A stretch of 64,000 nucleotides of DNA. Source: PNOJ01 sp016706845. GTDB lineage: Bacteria; Krumholzibacteriota; Krumholzibacteriia; LZORAL124-64-63. Under the pieces are notes generated by a model. That model did not search any database, was not told the origin of the DNA, and saw only the letters and a list, made by a program, of their open reading frames with translations. This document shows positions 8,833-16,855 of the stretch, in pieces. The position numbers and the translations under genes were made by a program. Every line of letters starts with the position of its first letter. Positions within the stretch are counted from its first letter, which is position 1. The stretch spans positions 183,560-247,559 of the forward strand of contig JADJIV010000001.1 of assembly GCA_016706845.1 (NCBI GenBank). Direction: 5' to 3'.

Positions 8833-9875
8833 GGCAACCGGTCCTCGGGGTGGAAGGCGTGCCAGGCGAAGCGATCAGCGTAGTATATGGTGATCCCGTC
8901 GCCGAATTCCAGTTCCGTCCACACGGCCGGCTGCTCGCCGGGCGCCTGCGGCGCGGTGCGGAACTTCAGGGCGATCCCGTCCACCTCGCCGGTCCAGACG
9001 CCGTCGGGACCGGCCTCGCGCACCAGACGCGCCGCGTCCAGGACGTGACGGCCGTGCGTCGTCCCGACGATCAGCAGCGGATCGAGCTGCCCTTCGGCGG
9101 GCAGCGGCGCCGAGGGGAAGCGGGTGCGGCCGCCGGAACGATACGACTGGTAGGGCCGGGTCTGGTAGCGCCGCTTGAAGGTCGGCGCGGGGGCCGGCAC
9201 GGTCGTGCCGGGGTGGTCGCGGCGCCAGTGCTCCCAGGTCGTGACGACCGCGGGCAGCCGGGGCAGCCGCTCGCCGCGGCGCGGGCCCGCGACGGCCTCG
9301 CCGGTCAGCTGGCTCCACAGGCTCGGCGACGCCGCGCGGTCGAACAGCAACGTGTTGGAATTCAGCAGCAGCCCGCTGACCCCGAAGCGCAGCGTGTCGG
9401 CGCCGGCGGCGCGCCCGTAGACCGCGGCGCTGCCCGACAGCGGGCTCCACGTGGCGACCAGCGGCGCGCCGCCCAGCGTGTCGACGCAGACCTCGTGCCA
9501 GTCCAGCATGCGCAGGGGCCAGCAGCGGGCGTCGCCCCGCACGACCACGCCGAGCACGCGGTCGGCGCCGACGAGGTACTTGCCGCGCTCCGCGTCGTTG
9601 AGCGAATCGACGCCCGCCGGCGTCAGCAGCGGCGGGCGATCGAGGGCGGGCAGGCCGTCGCGCGGCACGCCGCCGGCCGCGAGCAGGGATTCGGGGTAGG
9701 CGAGGTTGGCCAGGTCGAAGCCGTAGGTGCGCGGATGGCGGCCGTCGCCCACCGCGTGCCGGCCGCCGCCGGACCGCAGGTCCGCGCCCAGCCGCGCGAC
9801 GACGACCACGAGCGCGACCAGCATCACCGCGACCAGGATCCAGCCGCCGCGCCGCCATTCGCCGCGAACGGCCAT
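8829..9875 (-). CDS. DUF3179 domain-containing protein
   Basis: A 348-residue protein with one N-terminal membrane anchor (GWILVAVMLVALVVVVARL) and an extracytoplasmic domain. Recognisable DUF3179 blocks are VVRGDARCWPLRMLDWHEV, GGAPLVATWSPLSGSAAVYG, FGVSGLLLNSNTLLFDR and SLWSQLTGEAV. The canonical CPLCG of many DUF3179 proteins reads SPLSG here, so the Cys pair is missing. Function of the family is unknown. It overlaps the ctaB stop by one base and the following lipoprotein start by four bases, which means tight co-translation with haem O synthase and suggests a link to oxidase assembly (inference only). Confidence 0.85.
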   Translation of the reverse strand: MAVRGEWRRGGWILVAVMLVALVVVVARLGADLRSGGGRHAVGDGRHPRTYGFDLANLAYPESLLAAGGVPRDGLPALDRPPLLTPAGVDSLNDAERGKYLVGADRVLGVVVRGDARCWPLRMLDWHEVCVDTLGGAPLVATWSPLSGSAAVYGRAAGADTLRFGVSGLLLNSNTLLFDRAASPSLWSQLTGEAVAGPRRGERLPRLPAVVTTWEHWRRDHPGTTVPAPAPTFKRRYQTRPYQSYRSGGRTRFPSAPLPAEGQLDPLLIVGTTHGRHVLDAARLVREAGPDGVWTGEVDGIALKFRTAPQAPGEQPAVWTELEFGDGITIYYADRFAWHAFHPEDRLP

Positions 9876-10807
9876 CAGGCGCTCCCGTCAGGCGGCGCGA
9901 CTTCGACCACGGCGGTGGCGGGTTCCGCCCGGGGCGGCGCGCGGTCGGCCACCATCAGGCCGAGCACCAGCGGCAGGTAGACCACGCTGCCCAGGAACAC
10001 GCGCCGCGCGTTGAGGCTGCTGCGGTCGCGGTAGCAGCGCATGCCCAGCCACAACCAGGCGCCGCCGAGCAGCAGCGAGCCCACCGCGAACACGGCCCCG
10101 GTCAGGCCCATGAACGTGGCCAGCAGGCCCAGCGGCAGCAGCACCCAGGCGTAGAGCATCAGGAAGCGGAAGGTGCGGTCGCCGCGCGGGTCCTGCAGCG
10201 GCAGCATCTTGAAGCCGGCGCGCCGGTAGTCGTCCCGGTAGAGCCAGGCCAGCGACAGGAAGTGCGGCACCTGCCAGACGAACAGCAAGAGGGCCAGCCA
10301 CCAGCCGCCGCCCTGCACGCCGCCGGTCACCGCGCTCCAGCCGATCAAGGGCGGGATCGCGCCGCAGATGGCGCCGGCCAGCGTGTTGAGCGTGCTGATG
10401 GGCTTCAACGGCGTGTAGACGAGCACGTAGAGCAGGACCGTGCCCAGCGCCAGGGCCGCGGCCGCCGCATTGACCAGCGCCAGCAGCAGACCCGCGCCCA
10501 GCAGCACGACCGCGCCCGACCAGAGCGCCGCCGCGCGCACGCCGACCCGGCCCGAGGGCAGGGGCCGCTCCCGGGTGCGCAGCATCAGGGCGTCGCGGTC
10601 GCGCTCGAGCACCTGGTTGAAGCCGTTGGCCCCGAACGCGCACAGCGCCGTGCCCAGCAGCGTGGCGGCCAGGTGGCCCCAGCCCGGCACCGGGCGCGCC
10701 GCCATCAGGTAGCCGGCCAGCGTGGTGACCACCACCAGGGCGCTGAGGCGGGCCTTGCCCAGCTCCAGGCTCAATCCGATCCAGCGCTGCAGCGGCGAGG
10801 CGGTCAT
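9875..10807 (-). CDS. ctaB: Protohaem IX farnesyltransferase (haem O synthase)
   Basis: A 310-residue UbiA-family polytopic membrane enzyme that attaches a farnesyl group to haem B to make haem O. The Asp-rich motif is in ANGFNQVLERDRDALMLRT, with RPLPSG just after; YTPLKPISTLNTLAGAICGA and the second polar loop WLYRDDYRRAGFKMLP are typical of CtaB/CyoE. Start MTASPLQRW at 10807 is preferred: the open frame continues upstream to 10972 but that part overlaps the divergent ctaA. The gene heads a minus-strand operon, back to back with ctaA across 94 bases. Confidence 0.95.
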   Translation of the reverse strand: MTASPLQRWIGLSLELGKARLSALVVVTTLAGYLMAARPVPGWGHLAATLLGTALCAFGANGFNQVLERDRDALMLRTRERPLPSGRVGVRAAALWSGAVVLLGAGLLLALVNAAAAALALGTVLLYVLVYTPLKPISTLNTLAGAICGAIPPLIGWSAVTGGVQGGGWWLALLLFVWQVPHFLSLAWLYRDDYRRAGFKMLPLQDPRGDRTFRFLMLYAWVLLPLGLLATFMGLTGAVFAVGSLLLGGAWLWLGMRCYRDRSSLNARRVFLGSVVYLPLVLGLMVADRAPPRAEPATAVVEVAPPDGSA

Positions 10808-10901
10808 GACGCTCCGTGGTGGTGACGGCCGGCGAATCGTGGTAGCTATGGAGCCGGGATCGCGCGCATCCCGGACACGCAGGATAACAGGAGGTCGTGC
10901 A
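10808..10901. promoter_or_regulatory. Divergent ctaB / ctaA promoter region
   Basis: 94 bases separating divergent haem O and haem A synthase genes; both promoters must lie here. The right end carries AGGAGG (10889-10894), seven bases before the GTG of ctaA. No confident hexamers are seen. Confidence 0.5.
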
Positions 10902-12209
10902 GTGAGCAACGTGAGCGAACGGCGCGAACCGACCCGCGGCGGCGACATCCTGACCCTCGGCTTCGCCACCACGGTCGCGATGTGGGCCGTCGGCTATTTC
11001 GGCCGGCTGCCCGGCGTGCAGGCCCCCGTCTGGGTGCTGATGCCCCTGATGTTCGGCCTGCTGATCCTGGGCGGGCGGCTGGCCGGCCGCTGGACGGGCC
11101 GCGGCTGGCGCGGCGGCCTCTGGGTCGGGCTGCTGGCCTCGACGCTCAATTTGCTGATCCTCGGCAGCCTGCTGGCCGCCGGCGACGGGCCGAACCGGGT
11201 CGTGCCGTCGGCGCTGCTCTGGGTGCCGGGCTCGCTGCTGATGGGTGCGTTCTTCGGCGCGATGGGCGCGATCGAGGGCGCGCGCCGCCCCGCGAAGCCG
11301 CCCTTCGCCTGGCCGGCCGCCTTCGCCTTCGTCGCCGCCGGCGCCACGCTGCTGCTGCTGGCCGCCGGCGGCGTGGTCACCGGTCAGCAGGCCGGCCTGG
11401 CGGTCGTCGACTGGCCCAACAGCTTCGGCTCGAACATGTTCCTCTACCCGCTGTCGCGCATGACCGGCGGCGTGTTCTACGAGCACGCCCACCGCCTGCT
11501 GGGCTCGCTGGTCGGCCTCACGACGCTGGTGCTGGCGGTCTTCCTGTGGCGGACCGACGAGCGCCGCAGCGTGAAGCTGCTGGCGGGCGCCGCGCTGCTG
11601 CTGGTGATCGTCCAGGGTGTGCTGGGCGGTCTGCGGGTGACCGGCCGCTTCACCTCGAGCATGGACCCGGCCCACACCGACCCCAACCTGACGCTGGCCA
11701 TCGTCCACGGCGTGACGGGCCAGGTCTTCCTGAGCGTGCTGATCGCCCTGGCCGCCATGTCGACCCGCGGCTGGCGCGCCGCCCGCCCCAAGATCTTCGC
11801 CGATGCGCACACCGACGCCCTGCTGTCGCGGGCCGTGGTGATTATCGTTATCGTGCAACTGGTGCTCGGGGCCGTCCTGCGCCACCTGTCCCACGGGCTG
11901 CTGCTGCACATCACGATGGCGGTGGTGGTGGCCGTGGTGGGCCTGCTGGCCGGCCTGCGGGCCTGGGGCGAGCACGCCGACGTGCCGCGGCTGCAGGGCC
12001 TGGGCCGGGCGCTGATGATCCTGCTCGGCCTGCAGATCTGCCTGGGCTTGGCCGCGCTGTGGGCGACGGGCCTGACCGCGGCCGCCGGCGCGCCGACGCT
12101 GGCCGACGTGATCCTGACGACGCTGCACCAGAGCACCGGCGCCGTCATCCTGGCCTGCAGCGTGCTGCTGGCCCTGTGGAACACCCGACTGCTCCGCGCC
12201 GCGGCCTGA
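10902..12209 (+). CDS. ctaA: Haem A synthase (COX15/CtaA family)
   Basis: A 435-residue polytopic protein that oxidises the C8 methyl of haem O to haem A for cytochrome oxidases. Conserved haem-ligand His motifs are present in both halves: VFYEHAHRLLGSLVGL and LAIVHGVTGQ in the first, LRHLSHGLLLHITMAV and TLHQSTGAV in the second. The N-terminal third has an extra set of hydrophobic helices (about residues 20-115) beyond the usual 8-TM core, so the protein is longer than typical CtaA. GTG at 10902 is chosen for its strong AGGAGG. Together with ctaB it shows that the organism makes haem A and so respires oxygen. Confidence 0.92.
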   Translation: MSNVSERREPTRGGDILTLGFATTVAMWAVGYFGRLPGVQAPVWVLMPLMFGLLILGGRLAGRWTGRGWRGGLWVGLLASTLNLLILGSLLAAGDGPNRVVPSALLWVPGSLLMGAFFGAMGAIEGARRPAKPPFAWPAAFAFVAAGATLLLLAAGGVVTGQQAGLAVVDWPNSFGSNMFLYPLSRMTGGVFYEHAHRLLGSLVGLTTLVLAVFLWRTDERRSVKLLAGAALLLVIVQGVLGGLRVTGRFTSSMDPAHTDPNLTLAIVHGVTGQVFLSVLIALAAMSTRGWRAARPKIFADAHTDALLSRAVVIIVIVQLVLGAVLRHLSHGLLLHITMAVVVAVVGLLAGLRAWGEHADVPRLQGLGRALMILLGLQICLGLAALWATGLTAAAGAPTLADVILTTLHQSTGAVILACSVLLALWNTRLLRAAA

Positions 12210-12237
12210 CGCGCCGCGCCCGGAAGAAGGAGGCGCC

Positions 12238-12678
12238 ATGGCCAAGGTCTCGGACATCCTCGCCGCCAAGGGCCGCGAGGTCCTGCAGGTCGACCCCGAC
12301 GACACCGTCCTGTCCGCCATCGCCAGCATGGTCGAGCGCGGCGTCGGCTCCGCGCTGGTGACCCGCGGCAAGGAGATCCACGGCATCTTCACCGAGCGCG
12401 ATTACCTCGCCAAGATCGCGCTGCAGGGCCGCTCCTCGCGCGACACCAGGGTGCGCGACGTCATGTCGCTGGAGCTGATCTGCGTGGGCGAACACCACGA
12501 CGTGGCCGACGTCATGGCGATCATGACCGCGGCCCACATCCGCCACCTGCCGGTGGTCGACCGCGGCGGCCTGGCCGGCCTGGTCTCCATCGGCGACTGC
12601 GTCCGGCAGATCAGCCAGGACCACGAAGCCCGCATCGAGTACCTGACCGACTACATCCACGACAAGTACCCACGCTGA
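12238..12678 (+). CDS. CBS-domain pair protein
   Basis: A 146-residue protein composed almost only of two CBS motifs: DPDDTVLSAIASMVERGVGS with GIFTERDYLAKI, and VGEHHDVADVMAIMTAAHIR with HLPVVDRGGLAGLVSIGD. Such stand-alone pairs bind adenine nucleotides or similar ligands and act as energy sensors in the cytosol. It lies 29 bases after ctaA and 20 bases before the MmgE/PrpD gene, probably in the same transcript. The ligand and partner cannot be told from sequence. Confidence 0.9.
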   Translation: MAKVSDILAAKGREVLQVDPDDTVLSAIASMVERGVGSALVTRGKEIHGIFTERDYLAKIALQGRSSRDTRVRDVMSLELICVGEHHDVADVMAIMTAAHIRHLPVVDRGGLAGLVSIGDCVRQISQDHEARIEYLTDYIHDKYPR

Positions 12679-12698
12679 TCCCGGGAGGACCCGAGACC

Positions 12699-14072
12699 AT
12701 GACCGTGAGCGGGAAGATGGCGGCCTGGGCCGCCGGTCTGCGTTACGAGGACATCGCGCCCGAGGCGATCACCGCCGCCAAGCGGTTCCTGTTCGACAGC
12801 GTCGGCTGCGCCTACGGCGGCCTGCTGCAGCACGACTGCCGGATCGCCCTGGAGGTGCTGCAGGAGACCGCCGGGCCGGGCCCGGCCTCGGTCATCGGCA
12901 CCGGCAAGCGGATGGACCCGGTGTCCGCCGCGCTGGCCAACGCGCTGCTGATCCGCGTGCTCGACTACAACGACATCTACTGGAAGCAGGACCCGTCGCA
13001 CCCCAGCGACATCATCCCGGCCGCGATGAGCGCCGCGGCGCGCGCCGGCGGCACCGGCCGCGACCTGCTGCTGGGCATCGTGCTGGCCTACGAGTTCGAG
13101 CAGCGCCTGTGCGAAGCCTCGTTCCCGGGCATCCGCGAGATCGGCTGGCACCACGCCACCCTGACCGCGGCCGTCTCCCCGATCGTGGCCGGCCGCCTGC
13201 TGGGCCTGTCGGCCGAGCAGATCCAGCACGCCATCGGCATCAGCGCCTCGCGGCACCTGACCGGCGGCTCGGTCACGGCCGGCAAGCTGACGATGATGAA
13301 GAACACCGTCGACCCGCTGGCCACGCAGTCGGGCGTCTTCGCCGCGCTGCTGGCCGAGAAGGGCTACACCGGCCCCGAGCACGTGCTGGACGGCAAGGAG
13401 GGCTTCAGCCACATCCTGAAGACCGACTGGCGCTGGGACATCGTGACCGAGGGGCTCGGGCAGAGCTGGCGCATCCTGCAGTGCGGCATGAAGGCCTTCC
13501 CCACCGAGGCGCTCACCCACGCGCCGATGTCCGCGGTGCTGGACCTCGTCAAGACCCACGACCTGGCGCCCGACGACGTGGTGAAGGTGCGCATCCGCAG
13601 CCTGGCGCGCGCGGCCGACATCCTGGCCGACCCGAGCAAGTACGACCCACAGAACAAGGAGACCGCCGACCACTCCCTGCCCTACGTGGTGGCGGCCTGC
13701 ATCGCCGACCGCCGGGTCACGCCCGAGCAGTTCACGCCGGAGAAGATCCAGGACCCGGTGATCCGCGCCCAGCTGCGCAAGATCGAGGTCGTGGCCGATC
13801 CCGAGATCGAGGCCGCGTTCCCCGCCCTGCAGAAGGTCCACGTCACCATCGAGACGACCGACGGCCGCGCGCTGGTGCGCACCCTGGACTACCCCAAGGG
13901 CGACCCGCGCAACCCGATGACCGACGCCGAGCTGACCGAGAAGTTCGACGCGCTGGCGACGCCGGTGATGTCGCCGGAGAGGTTGAAGGGGGCGAAGGAG
14001 GCGATCTGGGCGGTCGAGCGGCTGGGCAGGGCGGAGGCGTTGATGGAGGCGTTGGTCTGCGATCGGTTGTAA
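12699..14072 (+). CDS. prpD: MmgE/PrpD family dehydratase (2-methylcitrate dehydratase-like)
   Basis: A 457-residue MmgE/PrpD protein: KRFLFDSVGCAYGGLL, RVLDYNDIYWKQDPSHPSD, SRHLTGGSVTAGKLTMMKN, QCGMKAFPTEALTHAP and KETADHSLPYVVAACIADRR are family blocks. The LDYND segment and the Lys-rich KMTMMKN-like loop frame the substrate pocket. The family dehydrates 2-methylcitrate or related tricarboxylates. RBS GGGAGGA lies at 12683-12689. The next gene is an aconitase-family hydratase, so the pair could carry out dehydration then rehydration of a citrate homologue. No prpB or prpC is in the window, so propionate catabolism is not proved. The stop codon is followed two bases later by structured repeat copy 1. 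Confidence 0.85.
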   Translation: MTVSGKMAAWAAGLRYEDIAPEAITAAKRFLFDSVGCAYGGLLQHDCRIALEVLQETAGPGPASVIGTGKRMDPVSAALANALLIRVLDYNDIYWKQDPSHPSDIIPAAMSAAARAGGTGRDLLLGIVLAYEFEQRLCEASFPGIREIGWHHATLTAAVSPIVAGRLLGLSAEQIQHAIGISASRHLTGGSVTAGKLTMMKNTVDPLATQSGVFAALLAEKGYTGPEHVLDGKEGFSHILKTDWRWDIVTEGLGQSWRILQCGMKAFPTEALTHAPMSAVLDLVKTHDLAPDDVVKVRIRSLARAADILADPSKYDPQNKETADHSLPYVVAACIADRRVTPEQFTPEKIQDPVIRAQLRKIEVVADPEIEAAFPALQKVHVTIETTDGRALVRTLDYPKGDPRNPMTDAELTEKFDALATPVMSPERLKGAKEAIWAVERLGRAEALMEALVCDRL

Positions 14073-14073
14073 A

Positions 14074-14204
14074 TCCGCACATCCTGCCGTGACAGGGGAC
14101 GCGCTCCGGGCACCTCGTGTGCCCGGAGCGCTGATCTTTCCGGCCCCTCCGCCATCCTGGCTGCGGGGCCCCCAGGACACCCCTGTCACGGCAGGATGTG
14201 CGGA
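14074..14204 (+). repeat. Structured intergenic repeat, copy 1
   Basis: A 131-bp nested palindrome. The outer arms are a perfect 25-bp inverted repeat (14074-14098 and 14180-14204; core CATCCTGCCGTGACAGGGG). Inside is a perfect 13-bp hairpin (14101-14113 with 14119-14131, loop CTCGT), then a second inner stem (GGCCCC at 14142-14147 with GGGGCC at 14165-14170). The fold is a three-way junction. It begins two bases after the prpD stop. Copies 2 and 3 are at 47006-47148 and 57939-58087; copy 2 differs at only about half a dozen positions. No transposase is encoded. Confidence 0.9.
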
Positions 14205-14674
14205 ACCAGCCGGTCGCAGGGTGACGCCCGGCGGGGGGGGGGGGGGGGGGCCGTGCGGCGGGGCGGATGATCCGCGAGTCCAGGCTGCCCTGTCGGGTGC
14301 ATGACGCCAGGACGTCCCACAGAGCGATGCCGATGGCCCTGAGGCCGGCGGTCCTCTGCTCATAGCTGGCCGTGCCTGCCGCAGATCCCCGGGGTCGAGC
14401 TGCCCGAGCGTCCAGGCGGTGGTCGGAGCGGTTCAGCAACGTCACCCACCACCTGCCCGGGCCAAGATGTTAACCGATTATACAGCCCGCCCGGAGGCCA
14501 GGCAGGCGACGCTCATCGGGATCTCCCCAAATCGCGCGATCCTGGTGCACGGCCTGCGAAGTGGATCTTGTGGACGCCGACGAAAGATGACATTTTGGGA
14601 GAAGAATGCCTGCACCCCAGCCAGTAAGACCCCGGAACACCCCATCTGCGGCACCCAGCCCGCGGGAGGACGTC
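14205..14674. other. Non-coding stretch with an 18-base G run
   Basis: About 470 bases between the repeat and the aconitase-family gene. It holds a run of 18 G at 14233-14250. The reverse strand has an open frame across 14445-14260 that resembles no family I know. A minus-strand TATAAT is at 14477-14482 without a good -35. The last bases carry the RBS GGGAGGA (14664-14670) of the next gene. Confidence 0.5.
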
Positions 14675-16609
14675 ATGGCCCAGACCGTCATCGAGAAGAT
14701 CACGCAGGCCCACGCCCTGGACCTGGCGCGCGGCGCCGAGCTGCACGCCGGCGACTTCGTCACGCTGTCGCCCGACCACGTGATGACCCACGACAACACC
14801 TCGGCCGTGCTGCAGAAGTTCGAGAAGCTGGGCGTCGGCAAGGTGCACGACCCGCGCCAGCCGGTGTTCGCGCTGGACCACGACATCCAGAACCGCAGCG
14901 ACGGCAACCTGGCCAAGTACGCCAAGATCGAGGCCTTCGCCCGCGCGCAGGACATCGACTTCTACCCCGCCGGCACCGGCATCGGCCACCAGGTGATGAT
15001 CGAGAACGGCTACATCCAGCCGGGCGGCTTCTGCGTGGCCAGCGACAGCCACTCGAACATGTACGGGGCGGTGGGCGCGGTCGGCACGCCGGTGGTGCGC
15101 ACCGACGCCGCCTGCCTGTGGGCCACCGGCCGCTTCTGGTGGCAGATCCCGCGCACGGTCAGGGTCGTGCTCGAGGGCGAGCTGCGCCCCGGGGTGACGG
15201 GCAAGGACGTGATCCTCACGCTCTGCGGCCAGTACAACCGCGACGAGGTGCTCAACGCCGCCATCGAGTTCGCGGGGCCGGGCGTGGCCGGGCTGAGCAT
15301 GGACGCGCGCATGACCATCGCCAACATGACCACCGAGTGGGGCGCGCTGGTGGGCTGGTTCCCCTGCGACGACATCACGATCGATTTCCTGGAGAAGCGT
15401 CAGGCGATCCTGGCGGTGCAGGGCATCGACGACCGCATCGACGACGCCCGCCTCAACCTGTGGAAGCGCCACCCCCTGACCTCCGATCCCGACGCCGTCT
15501 ACGCCGGCGTGATCACGCTCGACCTCTCGCTGGTCTCGCCGCACGTCGCCGGCCCGGACAGCGTGCAGAAGAGCGCGCCCTTGGCCGAGCTTGTGACCAG
15601 GGACATCAAGATCCACAAGGCCTACCTGCTGTCCTGCGTCAACTCGCGGCTGGAGGATCTCAAGGCCGCCGCCGACGTCATGCTGGGCCACAAGGTGGCC
15701 CCGGGCGTCGACTTCTACATCGCCGCGGCCAGCCAGTTCGTGGAGGACCAGGCCAAGCAGCTCGGCGTGTGGCAGGCCCTGCTGGACGCGGGCGCCAAGG
15801 CGCTGCCGCCCAGCTGCGGCCCCTGCATCGGGCTGGGCACGGGCCTGCTCGAGGCCGGCGAGGTCGGCATCTCGGCCACCAACCGCAACTTCAAGGGCCG
15901 GATGGGCTCGCGCGACGCGCAGTGCTACCTGGCCAGCCCCGCGGTCGTGGCCGCCTCGGCGATCGCCGGCAAGATCGCCGGGCCCGAGGGCTTCGACGCC
16001 TCGATGCCGCCCTACGCCTTCGTCCCGGGCGGCAAGGGCCACAAGGCCGGCGCGGTGGAGATCCTCGACGGGTTCCCGGCCATCGTCGAGGGGCGCGCGC
16101 TGTTCCTGCCGCAGGACAACCTGAACACCGACGGCATCTACGGGAAGGACTACACCTACCGCGAGGACATGACCCCGCAGGACATGGCGCGCGTGGTGAT
16201 GGAGAACTACGACCCGACGTTCGCCACGACGGTGCGCGCGGGGGACCTGGTGGTCGGGGCGTACAACTTCGGTACGGGGTCGAGCCGCGAGCAGGCGGTC
16301 ACGGCGCTGCAGGCGGCGGGGATCAGGATGCTGGTTGCCGGCACCTACTCTCAGACTTATCAGCGCAATGCGATCAACAACGGGTTCCTCTGTCTGGAGA
16401 GTCCGGAGCTGGTGGAGGCGCTGAAGCAGGCGTTCGCGGGGAAGGACGCCAAGACGGTGGTGGTGGACTCGGGGCTGAAGGTGGATTTCGCCAATTCGAA
16501 GATCATTTGGAATGGCAAGGCATATGGGGTTTCGCCTACGGGCAGGCCGGTGCAGGAGGTCATCCTGGCAGGGGGAGTCGAGAACCTCGTGCGTGCAGCG
16601 CTGAAATGA
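14675..16609 (+). CDS. Aconitase-superfamily hydratase, homoaconitase-like
   Basis: A 644-residue single-chain aconitase-family protein. The [4Fe-4S] ligands are Cys321 (LLSCVNSRL), Cys381 and Cys384 (PPSCGPCIGLGTG). The swivel domain follows, with GAYNFGTGSSREQAVTAL. The N-terminus (MAQTVIEKI, then DFVTLSPDHVMTHDNTSAVL) resembles homoaconitase of the lysine pathway (Lys4 type) more than housekeeping aconitase A or B. ATG at 14675 is chosen for its RBS; the longer frame from 14606 has no good site. Possible substrates are homoaconitate, methylaconitate or aconitate. Linkage to an MmgE/PrpD dehydratase favours a two-enzyme isomerisation of a citrate homologue (inference). Confidence 0.85.
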   Translation: MAQTVIEKITQAHALDLARGAELHAGDFVTLSPDHVMTHDNTSAVLQKFEKLGVGKVHDPRQPVFALDHDIQNRSDGNLAKYAKIEAFARAQDIDFYPAGTGIGHQVMIENGYIQPGGFCVASDSHSNMYGAVGAVGTPVVRTDAACLWATGRFWWQIPRTVRVVLEGELRPGVTGKDVILTLCGQYNRDEVLNAAIEFAGPGVAGLSMDARMTIANMTTEWGALVGWFPCDDITIDFLEKRQAILAVQGIDDRIDDARLNLWKRHPLTSDPDAVYAGVITLDLSLVSPHVAGPDSVQKSAPLAELVTRDIKIHKAYLLSCVNSRLEDLKAAADVMLGHKVAPGVDFYIAAASQFVEDQAKQLGVWQALLDAGAKALPPSCGPCIGLGTGLLEAGEVGISATNRNFKGRMGSRDAQCYLASPAVVAASAIAGKIAGPEGFDASMPPYAFVPGGKGHKAGAVEILDGFPAIVEGRALFLPQDNLNTDGIYGKDYTYREDMTPQDMARVVMENYDPTFATTVRAGDLVVGAYNFGTGSSREQAVTALQAAGIRMLVAGTYSQTYQRNAINNGFLCLESPELVEALKQAFAGKDAKTVVVDSGLKVDFANSKIIWNGKAYGVSPTGRPVQEVILAGGVENLVRAALK

Positions 16610-16855
16610 TCAGCCACGTTCACCAGCGAAAGCGTCGATCCTGAGGGCGGCGGCCACCAACCGTCTGGTTCATTTCCATGATGAAATGACCTATTGGAAT
16701 GAATATTATCGTATCGGCAAAATTAGACATTTTACGTCATTGATTTGTCCTGAGCGTATTGACTTTGGTAATCATCCCTAGTCTAATCAAGACGCGATAG
16801 CTCGTTTTTTACGACAGTCCCGTTGCTGATCATTTCAAAATGGAGGGATGAAGAC

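Noticed and set aside
13843..14445. Minus-strand open frame, possible transposase relic
   Set aside because: Part overlaps prpD and the repeat; the free part has no recognisable transposase motif.
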